In this document: piece after piece, positions 9,279 through 17,655 of the stretch
Layout of the letters: each line of letters starts with the position of its first letter
Position numbering within the stretch: position 1 is the first letter of the stretch
DNA from: Aeromicrobium sp. Root495
GTDB taxonomy: Bacteria; Actinomycetota; Actinomycetes; Propionibacteriales; Nocardioidaceae
Direction of reading: 5' to 3'
DNA: 64,000 nucleotides
Assembly: GCF_001426755.1 (NCBI RefSeq)
Contig: NZ_LMFJ01000001.1
Location: 1,938,601 to 2,002,600 of the forward strand
Program-made: the position numbers and the translations under genes
Notes under the pieces: model-generated
What the model was told of the DNA's origin: nothing
Databases searched by the model: none
Seen by the model: the letters and a program-made list of their open reading frames with translations, nothing else

Positions 9279-9925
9279 TCGGAGCCGTGACCACCCAGGA
9301 GACCCGGTTCGACCGTCGCAAGGCCCGCACCCGCGCCGCGCTGGTGGGTGCCGCGCAGGAGCTGCTGGCCCAGGGCCTCACGAACGTCTCCATCCAGGAG
9401 GTCACCGAGTCCGCCGACGTGGGGCTCGGCAGCTTCTACAACCACTTCGCGAGCAAGGACGAGCTGTTCGAGGCCGCGGTCCAGGACGCCCTGGAGACGC
9501 TCGGCGCCTTCCTGGACTCCGCCGGCGGTCGGCACGACGACCCCGCCGAGGTGTTCTGCACGAGCTTCCGTCTCATGGGCCGGCTGCACCGGGTGCGTCC
9601 GAGCCTGAGCCAGCTGCTGCTGCGCCAGGGCCACCGCATCGCCACGTCCGACGAGGGGCTCGCCCCGCGGGCCCGCCGCGACCTGGAGGCGGCCCGCGAC
9701 GCGGGGCGCTTCACGTTCGCCGACCTCGACGTGGCCATGGTCATGGTCACCGGGGCCACGATCGCCCTGGGGCAGCTGCTGCACGACCAGCCCGACCGCG
9801 ACGAGGCCGCCACCGTCGACGACGTCACCGCTGCCGTGCTCGTGGCCCTGGGCCTGCCGGCCGAGGAGTCCGCCGCACTCGCCGCCGCCCCCCTGAGCAG
9901 CGCGGTCCCCACGTCCCTGTCCTGA
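9275..9925 (+). CDS. TetR-family repressor of the aromatic-ring operon
   Basis: A 216-residue protein with an N-terminal TetR helix-turn-helix (about 15-60; SIQEVTESADVGLGSFYNHF carries the recognition helix) and a variable ligand domain. Its ATG overlaps the hydroxylase stop (ATGA), so it is the last gene of the operon it probably controls. A GTG 12 bases downstream is a possible start. The ligand is presumably an aromatic acid or CoA ester. Confidence 0.88.
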   Translation: MIGAVTTQETRFDRRKARTRAALVGAAQELLAQGLTNVSIQEVTESADVGLGSFYNHFASKDELFEAAVQDALETLGAFLDSAGGRHDDPAEVFCTSFRLMGRLHRVRPSLSQLLLRQGHRIATSDEGLAPRARRDLEAARDAGRFTFADLDVAMVMVTGATIALGQLLHDQPDRDEAATVDDVTAAVLVALGLPAEESAALAAAPLSSAVPTSLS

Positions 9926-9931
9926 GCGGGG

Positions 9932-10828
9932 CTACCGCCAGGCCGTGAGCTTGGCGGGGTTGAGCACGATCCAGATGTCCTTCACCGTGTCTGCCGCGAT
10001 GCCGAAGGTGACCACCGCAGCCACCTCGCCCGCGCGACGCAGGACGAGCCCGGTCCGCCCCTCCACGAGCTCGTCGTCGAAGGTGAGCGAAGGATCCTTG
10101 GCGAGCAGGCCCAGGACGAACCTGCCGACCCGGTCGGCGCCGTGCACGGCGTTGCGGGCAGCCCGCACCACTCCCCCGCCGTCGCTGCTCACCGTGACGT
10201 CGGGATCGAGGAGCGGGAGCAACGCCAGCAGGTCTCCTGTGGCGCACGCGGCGAGGAAGCCCTCGACGACGCGATGGTGGTCTGCGGGGGTGGCGGCCTC
10301 ACGCTTCCGCCGCTCGCGGACGTCCCGCCGGGCGGCGGAGGCCAGCGTGCGGCAGGCCTGAGGGGTGCGACCCACGACCTGTGCGACCTCGGCGAACGTC
10401 AGCCCGAAGACGTCGTGCAGCACGAACGCGACCCGCTCGGCCGGCGTGAGCGAGTCGAGCACCACCATCACGGCCGACGTCACCTCGTCGTCGAGCGTCA
10501 CACGCTCCGCGGGGTCGGCCGGTGACGAGGCGGACGGCAGCATCGAGGACGGCCGGGGCTCGGGCAGCCACGGACCGACGTACTGCTCACGCCGCGCCCG
10601 GGCGGATCCCAGCACGTCGAGGCAGACGCGGCTCACCACCGTGGTGAGCCAGGCCCCCGGGTTCCGGATCTCCGCCTGCTCCTGCTCGCTGAGGCGGAAC
10701 CACCGGGCGTAGCCCTCCTGCACGGCGTCCTCGGCCTCGGCGGTGGTGCCGAGGAGACGGAACGCGGTGGCCAGGAGCCGGCTCCGCTCCTCGAGCGCCT
10801 GACCGATGGACGGGACGGGCTCGGTCAT
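9932..10828 (-). CDS. ECF sigma factor of the SigJ type with SnoaL-like tail
   Basis: A 298-residue ECF sigma factor. Region 2 covers about 15-85 (EDAVQEGYARW) and region 4 about 120-170 (TPAERVAFVLHDVFGLTFAEVAQVVGRT). A C-terminal domain of about 110 residues (VEGFLAACATGDLLALLPLLDPDV) is a SnoaL/NTF2-like fold, the mark of SigJ-type (ECF41) factors, where the tail modulates activity in place of an anti-sigma factor. The ATG at 10828 overlaps the stop of the NAD(P)-binding gene. SigJ-type factors often sit beside the oxidoreductases they control, as here. Confidence 0.9.
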   Translation of the reverse strand: MTEPVPSIGQALEERSRLLATAFRLLGTTAEAEDAVQEGYARWFRLSEQEQAEIRNPGAWLTTVVSRVCLDVLGSARARREQYVGPWLPEPRPSSMLPSASSPADPAERVTLDDEVTSAVMVVLDSLTPAERVAFVLHDVFGLTFAEVAQVVGRTPQACRTLASAARRDVRERRKREAATPADHHRVVEGFLAACATGDLLALLPLLDPDVTVSSDGGGVVRAARNAVHGADRVGRFVLGLLAKDPSLTFDDELVEGRTGLVLRRAGEVAAVVTFGIAADTVKDIWIVLNPAKLTAWR

Positions 10829-11574
10829 GGCGACTCGACGCCCCCGAGCCACTGCTCGAAGGTCTGCGTCCCGTGGTCGGCGTCCTGGTCGGCGACGAGC
10901 GAGCCGTCGCGCATGGCCCGTCCGAACCGGCCGGGCAGCGGTACGGCGACGACGCGGCGCCGGTCGCCCACGGCCCGGCCGTAGGCCCTGACCATGTCGA
11001 CCATGCGCAGGGTGGCCGGGCCGCCGAGGTCGGTCGTCCGGCCGGCCGGCGGCCCGACGGCGAGGTCGACGAGCCGCTCCGCCACCTCGCGAGCGGCGAC
11101 GGGCTGGCTCCGCATGCGCGGCACCACCATGACCGGGCCGAAGGCGAACGAGCCGTGGAGCTGCTGGGCGAACTCGTGGAACTGGGTGGCCCGCAGGACC
11201 GTGGACGGGACGGGGCCGTCGAGGACCAGCTGCTCCTGCAGCACCTTCCCGGCGTAGTAGCCCTCGGGCGCCGCATCGACGCCGACGATCGAGAGGACCA
11301 CGTGGTGGGTCACCCCGGCCTCGGCACCGGCCGCGAGGAGGTGACGCGTGACCGTCCCGAAGAACGCCTCCGACTCCTCGGTCCGCTGCGTCTGGACCGA
11401 CGTCACGTCGACCACGACCTCGACGCCGGCCAGCGAGTCGACGAGCCCCTCCGCCGTGAGGAGGTCGACCCCCTCGCCCCGGGACAGGACCAGGACGTCG
11501 TGTCCACGCTCCTGCGCGACCTGCACGACGTGACGGCCGACCATGCCGGTTCCACCGGCGACTGCGATCCTCAT
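10825..11574 (-). CDS. NAD(P)-binding NmrA-like oxidoreductase
   Basis: A 249-residue atypical SDR. The N-terminal Rossmann motif GGTGMVGRHV (8-17) binds NAD(P); the body resembles NmrA/HSCARG-type proteins that sense redox state or reduce small quinones. It lacks a clear YxxxK pair. It sits between a small membrane protein and the SigJ-like factor with ATGA overlaps on both sides, the usual partner of ECF41 sigma factors. Confidence 0.82.
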   Translation of the reverse strand: MRIAVAGGTGMVGRHVVQVAQERGHDVLVLSRGEGVDLLTAEGLVDSLAGVEVVVDVTSVQTQRTEESEAFFGTVTRHLLAAGAEAGVTHHVVLSIVGVDAAPEGYYAGKVLQEQLVLDGPVPSTVLRATQFHEFAQQLHGSFAFGPVMVVPRMRSQPVAAREVAERLVDLAVGPPAGRTTDLGGPATLRMVDMVRAYGRAVGDRRRVVAVPLPGRFGRAMRDGSLVADQDADHGTQTFEQWLGGVESP

Positions 11575-12008
11575 GGGTTCTTCCTCTCGTTGGCCAGTCT
11601 CCCGGATCGTGGACGCGGCGGGACCAGCAGCGGCACCACCAGCACGATCGTGAGGCTGAGGGACACGACCTGGCCCACGGCGTCGACGACGTCGAAGCCG
11701 TCGAGGTGCGCCAGGTGGTAGCCCAGGTGTGGGACGGAGAACACGAGCCACGCGACGCCCACGACGCGACCGGGCTCCGCTCGGCGGCACGCCGCCGCGA
11801 CGAGGCTCGCTGCCGCCAGCGCCACGTAGAGCGAGCCGACGTCGCGCACGAGGTGCTCGTTGTACGGCCCGTCCACGGCCACCCACAGGTGCCCGAGGCC
11901 CGGGAAGGAGTCGTAGAACGAGCGCGGCGCGGCAGCCGCCCACAGGCCGACGTACAGCCCCAGGGCCGCGGTGATGACGAGGACGGCTCGTCGCAGGAAC
12001 GTGTTCAT
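11571..12008 (-). CDS. Small four-helix membrane protein
   Basis: A 145-residue protein with about four hydrophobic helices (near residues 6-25, 58-75, 83-100 and 112-130) and short charged loops. The loop YDSFPGLGHLW is reminiscent of small conserved actinobacterial membrane proteins. The ATG follows GAAGGAGC. First gene of the SigJ operon. I cannot assign a function. Confidence 0.75.
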   Translation of the reverse strand: MNTFLRRAVLVITAALGLYVGLWAAAAPRSFYDSFPGLGHLWVAVDGPYNEHLVRDVGSLYVALAAASLVAAACRRAEPGRVVGVAWLVFSVPHLGYHLAHLDGFDVVDAVGQVVSLSLTIVLVVPLLVPPRPRSGRLANERKNP

Positions 12009-12066
12009 GCTCCTTCGACGACGCAGCCCCCCGCAGTGTGAGGCGCGCCTGGACGCAGGGAGGCGG

Positions 12067-12381
12067 TCAGGCCTCGGCGCGCTCGAACACGTGCAGCATC
12101 TTGGTGATCTCGAAGATGCGCTGGACCGGCGGCGAGATGGCACCGAGCTGCAGCCGCCCGCCGGAGCGGTCCTGCTGCTTCTTGATGCCGAGCAGCGCAC
12201 CGAGCCCGCTGGAGTCGACGAAGCCGACGCCCTCGAGGTCGAGGACCAGGGTTCCCCCACCGATGTCGAGGTGGTCGACCTGCGCACGCAGCGACACCGC
12301 TGACTGCATGTCGATCTCGCCCGCGACCGTGAGCACGGTGCGGTCCTCCTGCACGTCGCTCCCGAACGTCAGGTCGCTCAT
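12067..12381 (-). CDS. STAS-domain anti-sigma-factor antagonist (RsbV-like)
   Basis: A 104-residue single STAS domain. The motif FVDSSGLGAL (55-63) holds the Ser57/Ser58 pair that RsbW-type kinases phosphorylate and SpoIIE-type phosphatases reset. When dephosphorylated it should bind an anti-sigma kinase and free a sigma factor. Its ATG overlaps the stop of the 1250-residue regulator, which carries both a phosphatase and an RsbW-like kinase domain, so they almost certainly act as a pair. The best-placed sigma factor in the window is the one at 24878. Confidence 0.92.
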   Translation of the reverse strand: MSDLTFGSDVQEDRTVLTVAGEIDMQSAVSLRAQVDHLDIGGGTLVLDLEGVGFVDSSGLGALLGIKKQQDRSGGRLQLGAISPPVQRIFEITKMLHVFERAEA

Positions 12382-15300
12382 CGTCCATCTCCTTCCGTGG
12401 ACCGCCAGGTCCGTGCGCTCCAGATGCTCTTGCCTCGGCCGGTCGGCCTGATGCCCCACTCGTCGGACAGCGCCTCCACGATGTGGAGCCCCCGTCCGCT
12501 CTCGTCGTCGTCGGACGGGTCGCGCGACGTGGGCAGGCGCTCCTCGGCGTCGTCGTCGACGAGCACCACCACTCGGGCGCCGGTCCGCTCCAGCCGGAGC
12601 CGGACGTGGTCCCCTCCGTGCACGAGGGCATTGGTGACGAGCTCGCTCGAGACCAGCGCGAGGTCGCGCACGACGTCCTCCGGGACGTCCCACGCGTCGA
12701 GCTGGCTCATGACGAACGCCCGCGCGTCGGCCACGCTCAGCGTGACCCCCTCGCGCAGCATCGACAGGGTGGCGACGAGGTCGGCCGGGCCCACGCGGGC
12801 CATGAGGATGGCCACGTCGTCGTCGGGTCCGTCGGGCAAAAGGGCGTCGACGACGGCCTCGGGCAGGCCGACGATCGACTCGCGCCCGCGGCGGTCGAGC
12901 TCTCGCTCGAGGCGGCGGATGCCGTCGTCGATGTTCTCTCCGCGGTGCTCCACAAGCCCATCAGTGTAGAAGACGATGAGGGAACCGGTGTCGACGGCCA
13001 CCGGCTCGGACCTGCCGTCGGCGTACCCCGTCCCGAGCGGCGGGCCGCCCTCGGTGAGCCGCCGGACGATGCCTTCGCGCCCCACGAGGAGAGGCGGCAG
13101 GTGCCCGGCGTTGGCGTAGCAGAGCGTCTCCTCGGCGGGGTCGAAGATCCCATAGACGCACGTGACGATCTGATCGCCCGAGAGCTCCTCGACGAGCTTG
13201 TCCAGGTGGGTCAGCACCTCGTGCGGCGCGAGGTCGAGGCTCGCGTAGGCGCGGGCCGCCGAGCGCAGCTGCCCCATGACGGAGGCGGCCCGGACGCCGC
13301 GGCCCATGACGTCGCCCATGACGAAGGCGGTGCGGCCGTCGGCGAGCTCGATGATGTCGTACCAGTCGCCTCCGACGTACGTGCCCTCCACGCCGGCGCG
13401 GTAGAACGTGGCCACGTCGAGGTGCTCGAGGTCGAACGTGTCGGCGGGCAGCAGGCTGCGCTGGAGCTCCTCGGCGATGGAGTGCTCACGCTGCGCGGCC
13501 TCCTCGCGGGCCCGCGCGGCGGCCAGGGCCTGCTCGGCCGCTCGCTGCTCGGTGACGTCCTGGAGCGAGCCCTGCAGGACGACCGCCTCGCCGTCCTCGT
13601 CGCCCACGAGGGCAGCACGCACCGAGACGTGTCGCTCCACGCCGTCGGCGCGACGGACCACCCGCATGTCGTACGCCGTGACGTCGTTCACCTCGAGGGC
13701 CGCCAGCTCCCCCTCGACCCGCTCGAGGTCGTCGGGGTGGATGACGCCGGTGAGCACGCCGGGATAGCCCAGCTCCTCGAACTCGCGACGGGTGTAGCCC
13801 AGCACGCGGAGGAGCTCGTCGGACCCGGTGACGGTCCGGAGTCGGAGGTCGACCTCCCAGCTGCCCACCTTGGCCAGGCGCTGGGCCTGGTCGAGCAGCG
13901 CCTCGCTGCGCTCGAGGGTGGCACGGATGCGCCGGACCCGGTCGAGCTCGAGGTTGACCCGGACCCGGGCCAGGAGCTCGCGGGCTGCGAAGGGCTTGAC
14001 GAGGTAGTCGGCGGCGCCGGCCTCGAGGCCCTCGACCGTGCCCTCCTCGCCGGCGCGCGCGCTCAGCATGATGACCGGGATGCTCGTGGTGCGCGGCTCG
14101 GCCTGGAGCCGGGCCAGGAGCCCGAACCCGTCGAGCCGCGGCATGGTGACGTCGGAGATGACCAGGTCGGGCGGGGACTGCTGGATCTGCTCCAGCGCGT
14201 CGAGGCCGTCGGCCGCCGAGGACACCGAGTAGAGGTCGCTCAGCAGTCCCGCCACGTAGGAGCGCATGTCGTCGTTGTCGTCGACGACCAGGACGCGTGG
14301 ACGGCTGGAGTCCGCCACGACGGTCTGGGGCGTCGCGGAGTCGATCGCCGGCTGGATCCAGCGCCACACCTCGGACACGATGCCGGCCGGGGCCGCCCCG
14401 ATGTCGGTCCGCGGCTCTGGGCTCTCGACGACCTCGGCGGACGGAAGGTGGCCCCGTCCGAGCGGGATGCGGACCGTCATGGCGGTGCCGACGTCGACCG
14501 TGCTCTCGACGCTCGCGGAACCGCCGTGCAGCTCGGCCAGCTCGGCCACCAGGGCGAGGCCGACGCCCGACCCCTCGTGCGTGCGGGCGACGGCACCACG
14601 GACGCGGTGGAAGCGCTCGAAGAGGTGCGGCAGCTCGACGGCCGAGATGCCGCACCCGGTGTCGACGACGGTGAGCACGGCCTCGCCGTCCTCCTCACGC
14701 AACGTCACGGCGATGCCGCCCTCGAAGGTGAACTTGAAGGCGTTGGACAGCAGGTTGAGCACGATCTTGGCCCAGTGCTCGACGTCGACGTACGCCTCGC
14801 CCCGCAGAGGCTCGAGGTCGGCCGTGAGCGTGAGCCCGGCCTGGGTGGCGGCAGACTCGAACATCGCGACGAGCGGCTCGGTGACTCGGCCGAGGTCGAC
14901 CGGCTCGAAGTGCGAGGTGATGCCGCCGGCCTCGAGCCGGGAGAAGTCGAGCAGGCTGTTGACGAGCTGAAGCAGGCGCTGCCCGTTGCGCTCGATGACC
15001 TCGAAGCGGCCCCTCTGCGGATCGTCCGGGTCGAGGGCCGGGTCTCGGAGGGCGTCCTCGGTGGGACCGAGCAGGAGCGTGAGCGGCGTCCTGAACTCGT
15101 GGCTCACGTTGGTGAAGAAGTCGGTCTTGGCCTGGTCGAGCCGGGCGAGCGTCTCGGCGCGGCGCTTCTCCCCCTCGAACGTGCGCGCCGCCGTGATGCT
15201 GCCGGCGATCTGGCCGGCCACGAGGTCGACGAACCCCCCGTAGGTCTCGTCGAGCGGACGGTACCGACTGAGCCCGGCCACCAGGAACCCGTAGGGCTCC

Positions 15301-16130
15301 TCCGACGCGGCACCGGCGAGCGGCACCGCCACGGCCTGCGTGGGCGGACGGTCCCACGGACCAGGCGGCGCGTCGTCCGGCAGGTCGACGAGCACGGTCC
15401 GGCCGGCGAGCGGCTCGGCCAGCGGCCACGGCGAGGCCGGGTCGTCCAGGGCGATGCGGACGGGCGCGAGCCGGTGCCCCTCGGGCGTTCCTGCCGTGCC
15501 GGCGAGCCGAACCGTGTCGCCGTCGCGCAGGTAGACGAGGGCGAACGGGAGGGACAACGGGTCGGTCTCGATCTGCTCGACCGCCGCAGCGACCGCCTCG
15601 GTCTCGGTGAGGTGGCCCGACGTCCGGGCGGCGAGGTCACGCAGCGTCGTCATGCGGCGTGTGGAGATGGCCTGGTCCGTCACCTCGCTGACGACGCAGA
15701 GCATGCCCTCCACGTGGCCGTCGTCGTCGGCGAGGGGGCTGTAGGAGAACGTGTGGTAGGTCTCCTCGACGAACCCGCTGCGCTCGAGCAGGAGCTGGAG
15801 GGACTCGTCCCACGTGGCCTCGCCCGTGGTCATCACGGTGTCGATGCGCGGCGCGATGTCGTCCCAGATCTCCGACCAGACCTCGCTCGCGGGACGCCCG
15901 AGCGCCCACGGGTACTTCTTGCCGAGGGTGTCGCGCCGGTAGGAGTCGTTGCAGAAGAAGGTCAGCTCGGGACCCCAGGCCATCCACATGGAGAACTTGG
16001 AGGACAGCAGGATCCGCACCGCCGTCTTGAGGCTCTGCGACCAGCCCTCGGATGGGCCCAGGGTCGTGGCGGCCCAGTCGACGACGGACAGGTCTCGACC
16101 GACCTCGCTGCTCGACCAGCTGCGTTCCAT
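12378..16130 (-). CDS. Hybrid sensor kinase-REC-PAS-SpoIIE-HATPase regulator
   Basis: A 1250-residue cytoplasmic protein with seven modules: PAS-like (about 20-160), GAF-like (165-315), histidine kinase with His344 in SHEFRTP, Asn463 and GxG boxes (330-560), receiver with Asp660 and Lys712 (610-730), a second PAS (745-862), a SpoIIE/PP2C phosphatase with metal-site Asp921, Asp940, Asp1057 and Asp1104 (885-1112), and an RsbW-type HATPase (1120-1240; Asn1167, GRGLHIVEALSDEWG). It joins a phosphorelay to a partner switch: the phosphatase should activate the STAS protein encoded next and the last domain should inactivate it. All catalytic residues look intact. The ATG follows AGGGA. Input signals are unknown. 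Confidence 0.92.
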   Translation of the reverse strand: MERSWSSSEVGRDLSVVDWAATTLGPSEGWSQSLKTAVRILLSSKFSMWMAWGPELTFFCNDSYRRDTLGKKYPWALGRPASEVWSEIWDDIAPRIDTVMTTGEATWDESLQLLLERSGFVEETYHTFSYSPLADDDGHVEGMLCVVSEVTDQAISTRRMTTLRDLAARTSGHLTETEAVAAAVEQIETDPLSLPFALVYLRDGDTVRLAGTAGTPEGHRLAPVRIALDDPASPWPLAEPLAGRTVLVDLPDDAPPGPWDRPPTQAVAVPLAGAASEEPYGFLVAGLSRYRPLDETYGGFVDLVAGQIAGSITAARTFEGEKRRAETLARLDQAKTDFFTNVSHEFRTPLTLLLGPTEDALRDPALDPDDPQRGRFEVIERNGQRLLQLVNSLLDFSRLEAGGITSHFEPVDLGRVTEPLVAMFESAATQAGLTLTADLEPLRGEAYVDVEHWAKIVLNLLSNAFKFTFEGGIAVTLREEDGEAVLTVVDTGCGISAVELPHLFERFHRVRGAVARTHEGSGVGLALVAELAELHGGSASVESTVDVGTAMTVRIPLGRGHLPSAEVVESPEPRTDIGAAPAGIVSEVWRWIQPAIDSATPQTVVADSSRPRVLVVDDNDDMRSYVAGLLSDLYSVSSAADGLDALEQIQQSPPDLVISDVTMPRLDGFGLLARLQAEPRTTSIPVIMLSARAGEEGTVEGLEAGAADYLVKPFAARELLARVRVNLELDRVRRIRATLERSEALLDQAQRLAKVGSWEVDLRLRTVTGSDELLRVLGYTRREFEELGYPGVLTGVIHPDDLERVEGELAALEVNDVTAYDMRVVRRADGVERHVSVRAALVGDEDGEAVVLQGSLQDVTEQRAAEQALAAARAREEAAQREHSIAEELQRSLLPADTFDLEHLDVATFYRAGVEGTYVGGDWYDIIELADGRTAFVMGDVMGRGVRAASVMGQLRSAARAYASLDLAPHEVLTHLDKLVEELSGDQIVTCVYGIFDPAEETLCYANAGHLPPLLVGREGIVRRLTEGGPPLGTGYADGRSEPVAVDTGSLIVFYTDGLVEHRGENIDDGIRRLERELDRRGRESIVGLPEAVVDALLPDGPDDDVAILMARVGPADLVATLSMLREGVTLSVADARAFVMSQLDAWDVPEDVVRDLALVSSELVTNALVHGGDHVRLRLERTGARVVVLVDDDAEERLPTSRDPSDDDESGRGLHIVEALSDEWGIRPTGRGKSIWSARTWRSTEGDGR

Positions 16131-16270
16131 CGACGTCCCTGTCGCAGTTGCGGGAGGTGGTGCGAGGTCGAACGACCCGCGCGGCTTGTTGCACGCGAGG
16201 CTCAGTATGCCGAGTCAGCCGCTCCACCGCACGGCCAGGCCCTGCCGCGGAACGCGTCGACCCCGCAGAC

Positions 16271-17155
16271 TCAGGCGCGGGCGCCGACGATCTCGGCCAG
16301 CAGTCGCCTCGTCCGGGTCGCCTCCGGGAGGAGCCGGGTCATCCAGACGTGGAACATCGCCGACACCTCGTGCACGTGCAGGCTCACGTCGGCGTGCTCC
16401 GCCCGGGCGGCGAGGTCGTCCACCGCGGGACGCAGGATGTCGCGGTCGCCGATCAGCACGTCGACCGGCGGCAGTCCGTCGAGAGAGCCGTTGACGGGGC
16501 TCACGACGGGGTCCGCCGGGTCGCGCTCGCCCGCCCACCATCGCCCCGCGGCGCGGAGGCCGGACTCGGCCAGCATGGGGTCGGTGGCCTCCAGCCCGCG
16601 GACACCGGCCTCGTCGAGGGTGGCGTCGAGCCAGGGGCAGAGCGCCACCACGCCGGTCACCTCAGCGTCCGGGAGCTCGAGCATCCGCCGGGCCAGGACG
16701 AGCACGAGCGCACCACCCGCGGAGTCGCCCATGAGCACCGTCGGTCCAGCGGTGGCGACGTCGGCCACCAGGCCTTCGAGGAGCGGCAGCACGTCGTCGA
16801 CCGTGGCCTCGGGCGCCAGCGGGTAGGCCGGCACGACGACCTCGGACCCCGCGGAGGCCAGGCTGCGGACGAGTCGCCAGTAGTCGACGGTCAACGGATG
16901 GACGTAGCCGCCGCCGTGCAGGTAGACGATCCGTGAGGTGGCACCCGCACGACGCGGTCCGACGGTCCAGACCGTCATGTCGTGGGACGTGCGCGACGAG
17001 ACGCGACAACGGCGCCGCGTCCACACTGTGGGTGGCCGGTTGCCCGAGCGCTGGCGGTCGCGCGCCTTCTCGAGCGTCCGCTCCTCGCCCTCGAACGCCT
17101 CCTTGTCGCGCATCAGGCGCATGCCCAGCACGTAGAGCCGCGCGGCCAGGGTCAT
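16271..17155 (-). CDS. Alpha/beta hydrolase of the hormone-sensitive-lipase family
   Basis: A 294-residue esterase with HGGGY (oxyanion hole) and GDSAGG (nucleophile Ser), the two signatures of HSL-family carboxylesterases. The catalytic Asp is probably in IGDRDIL and the His in AMFHVW. It likely hydrolyses short or medium acyl esters in the cytoplasm. The ATG at 17155 is chosen; a GTG at 17182 (VTWDVDD) is a possible upstream start. It stands alone, divergent from the ACT-like gene. Confidence 0.87.
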   Translation of the reverse strand: MTLAARLYVLGMRLMRDKEAFEGEERTLEKARDRQRSGNRPPTVWTRRRCRVSSRTSHDMTVWTVGPRRAGATSRIVYLHGGGYVHPLTVDYWRLVRSLASAGSEVVVPAYPLAPEATVDDVLPLLEGLVADVATAGPTVLMGDSAGGALVLVLARRMLELPDAEVTGVVALCPWLDATLDEAGVRGLEATDPMLAESGLRAAGRWWAGERDPADPVVSPVNGSLDGLPPVDVLIGDRDILRPAVDDLAARAEHADVSLHVHEVSAMFHVWMTRLLPEATRTRRLLAEIVGARA

Positions 17156-17236
17156 CGGTCGGTCGTCGACGTCCCACGTCACCTGTCCCACGACGCCGAT
17201 GCTGCCACCGGCTCCGCGCCACCGCCTCCGCAGCGC

Positions 17237-17242
17237 CAGACT
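17237..17242 (+). promoter_or_regulatory. Leaderless-type -10 box of the ACT-like gene
   Basis: CAGACT lies 6 bases before the GTG at 17249 (NANNNT-N6-start), and there is no Shine-Dalgarno sequence. Confidence 0.35.
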
Positions 17243-17248
17243 GTCCTC

Positions 17249-17620
17249 GTGCCCCGCGAGTACAGCGTCACCATCACACCCCAGATCCTGCGCGTCCTGC
17301 CCGGACGTCACGCGATCGTCGCAGGCCGTCCGAGCCAGGGCGACGAGGTGGCCGCCTTCGTCGACGCCCCCGACGACCCCACCACGGTGCGCGAGGCGCG
17401 AGCAGGCGAGGAGACGTGGCGCGCGATCTCCTCGCACGGCAGCGCGCACGGGCTGGAGACGGCGGGGATGACGGCGTCGCTCCTCGTCCCGCTTGCTGCG
17501 GCCGACGTGGGCGTCTTCGTCACGTCGACCTCGAGGGCCGACCTGGTCCACGTGGCCGAGGCCCAGCTGGACCTCGCCGTGACGGCGCTGACCGAGGCCG
17601 GTCACGTCGTCGAGCGCTGA
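17249..17620 (+). CDS. Small ACT/CASTOR-like ligand-binding protein
   Basis: A 123-residue protein. TPQILRVLPGRHAIV near the N-terminus and LVPLAAADVGVFVTSTS in the C-terminal half resemble the duplicated ACT-like domains that bind amino acids in CASTOR-type proteins. No catalytic domain is attached. The GTG at 17249 has a -10-like box 6 bases upstream; longer in-frame readings run into the antisense of the hydrolase gene. The role is probably sensing or binding a small amino acid; the partner is unknown. Confidence 0.65.
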   Translation: MPREYSVTITPQILRVLPGRHAIVAGRPSQGDEVAAFVDAPDDPTTVREARAGEETWRAISSHGSAHGLETAGMTASLLVPLAAADVGVFVTSTSRADLVHVAEAQLDLAVTALTEAGHVVER

Positions 17621-17655
17621 TCTCCGGCGCTGCTCCGGACCGGCCCAGCCGAAGG

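Noticed and set aside
12483..16826. A plus-strand open frame of 1447 residues opposite the hybrid regulator
   Set aside because: It is the antisense shadow of a real gene with seven recognisable domains; the composition is Arg/Gly/Val-rich and no motif is seen. High GC produces such frames.
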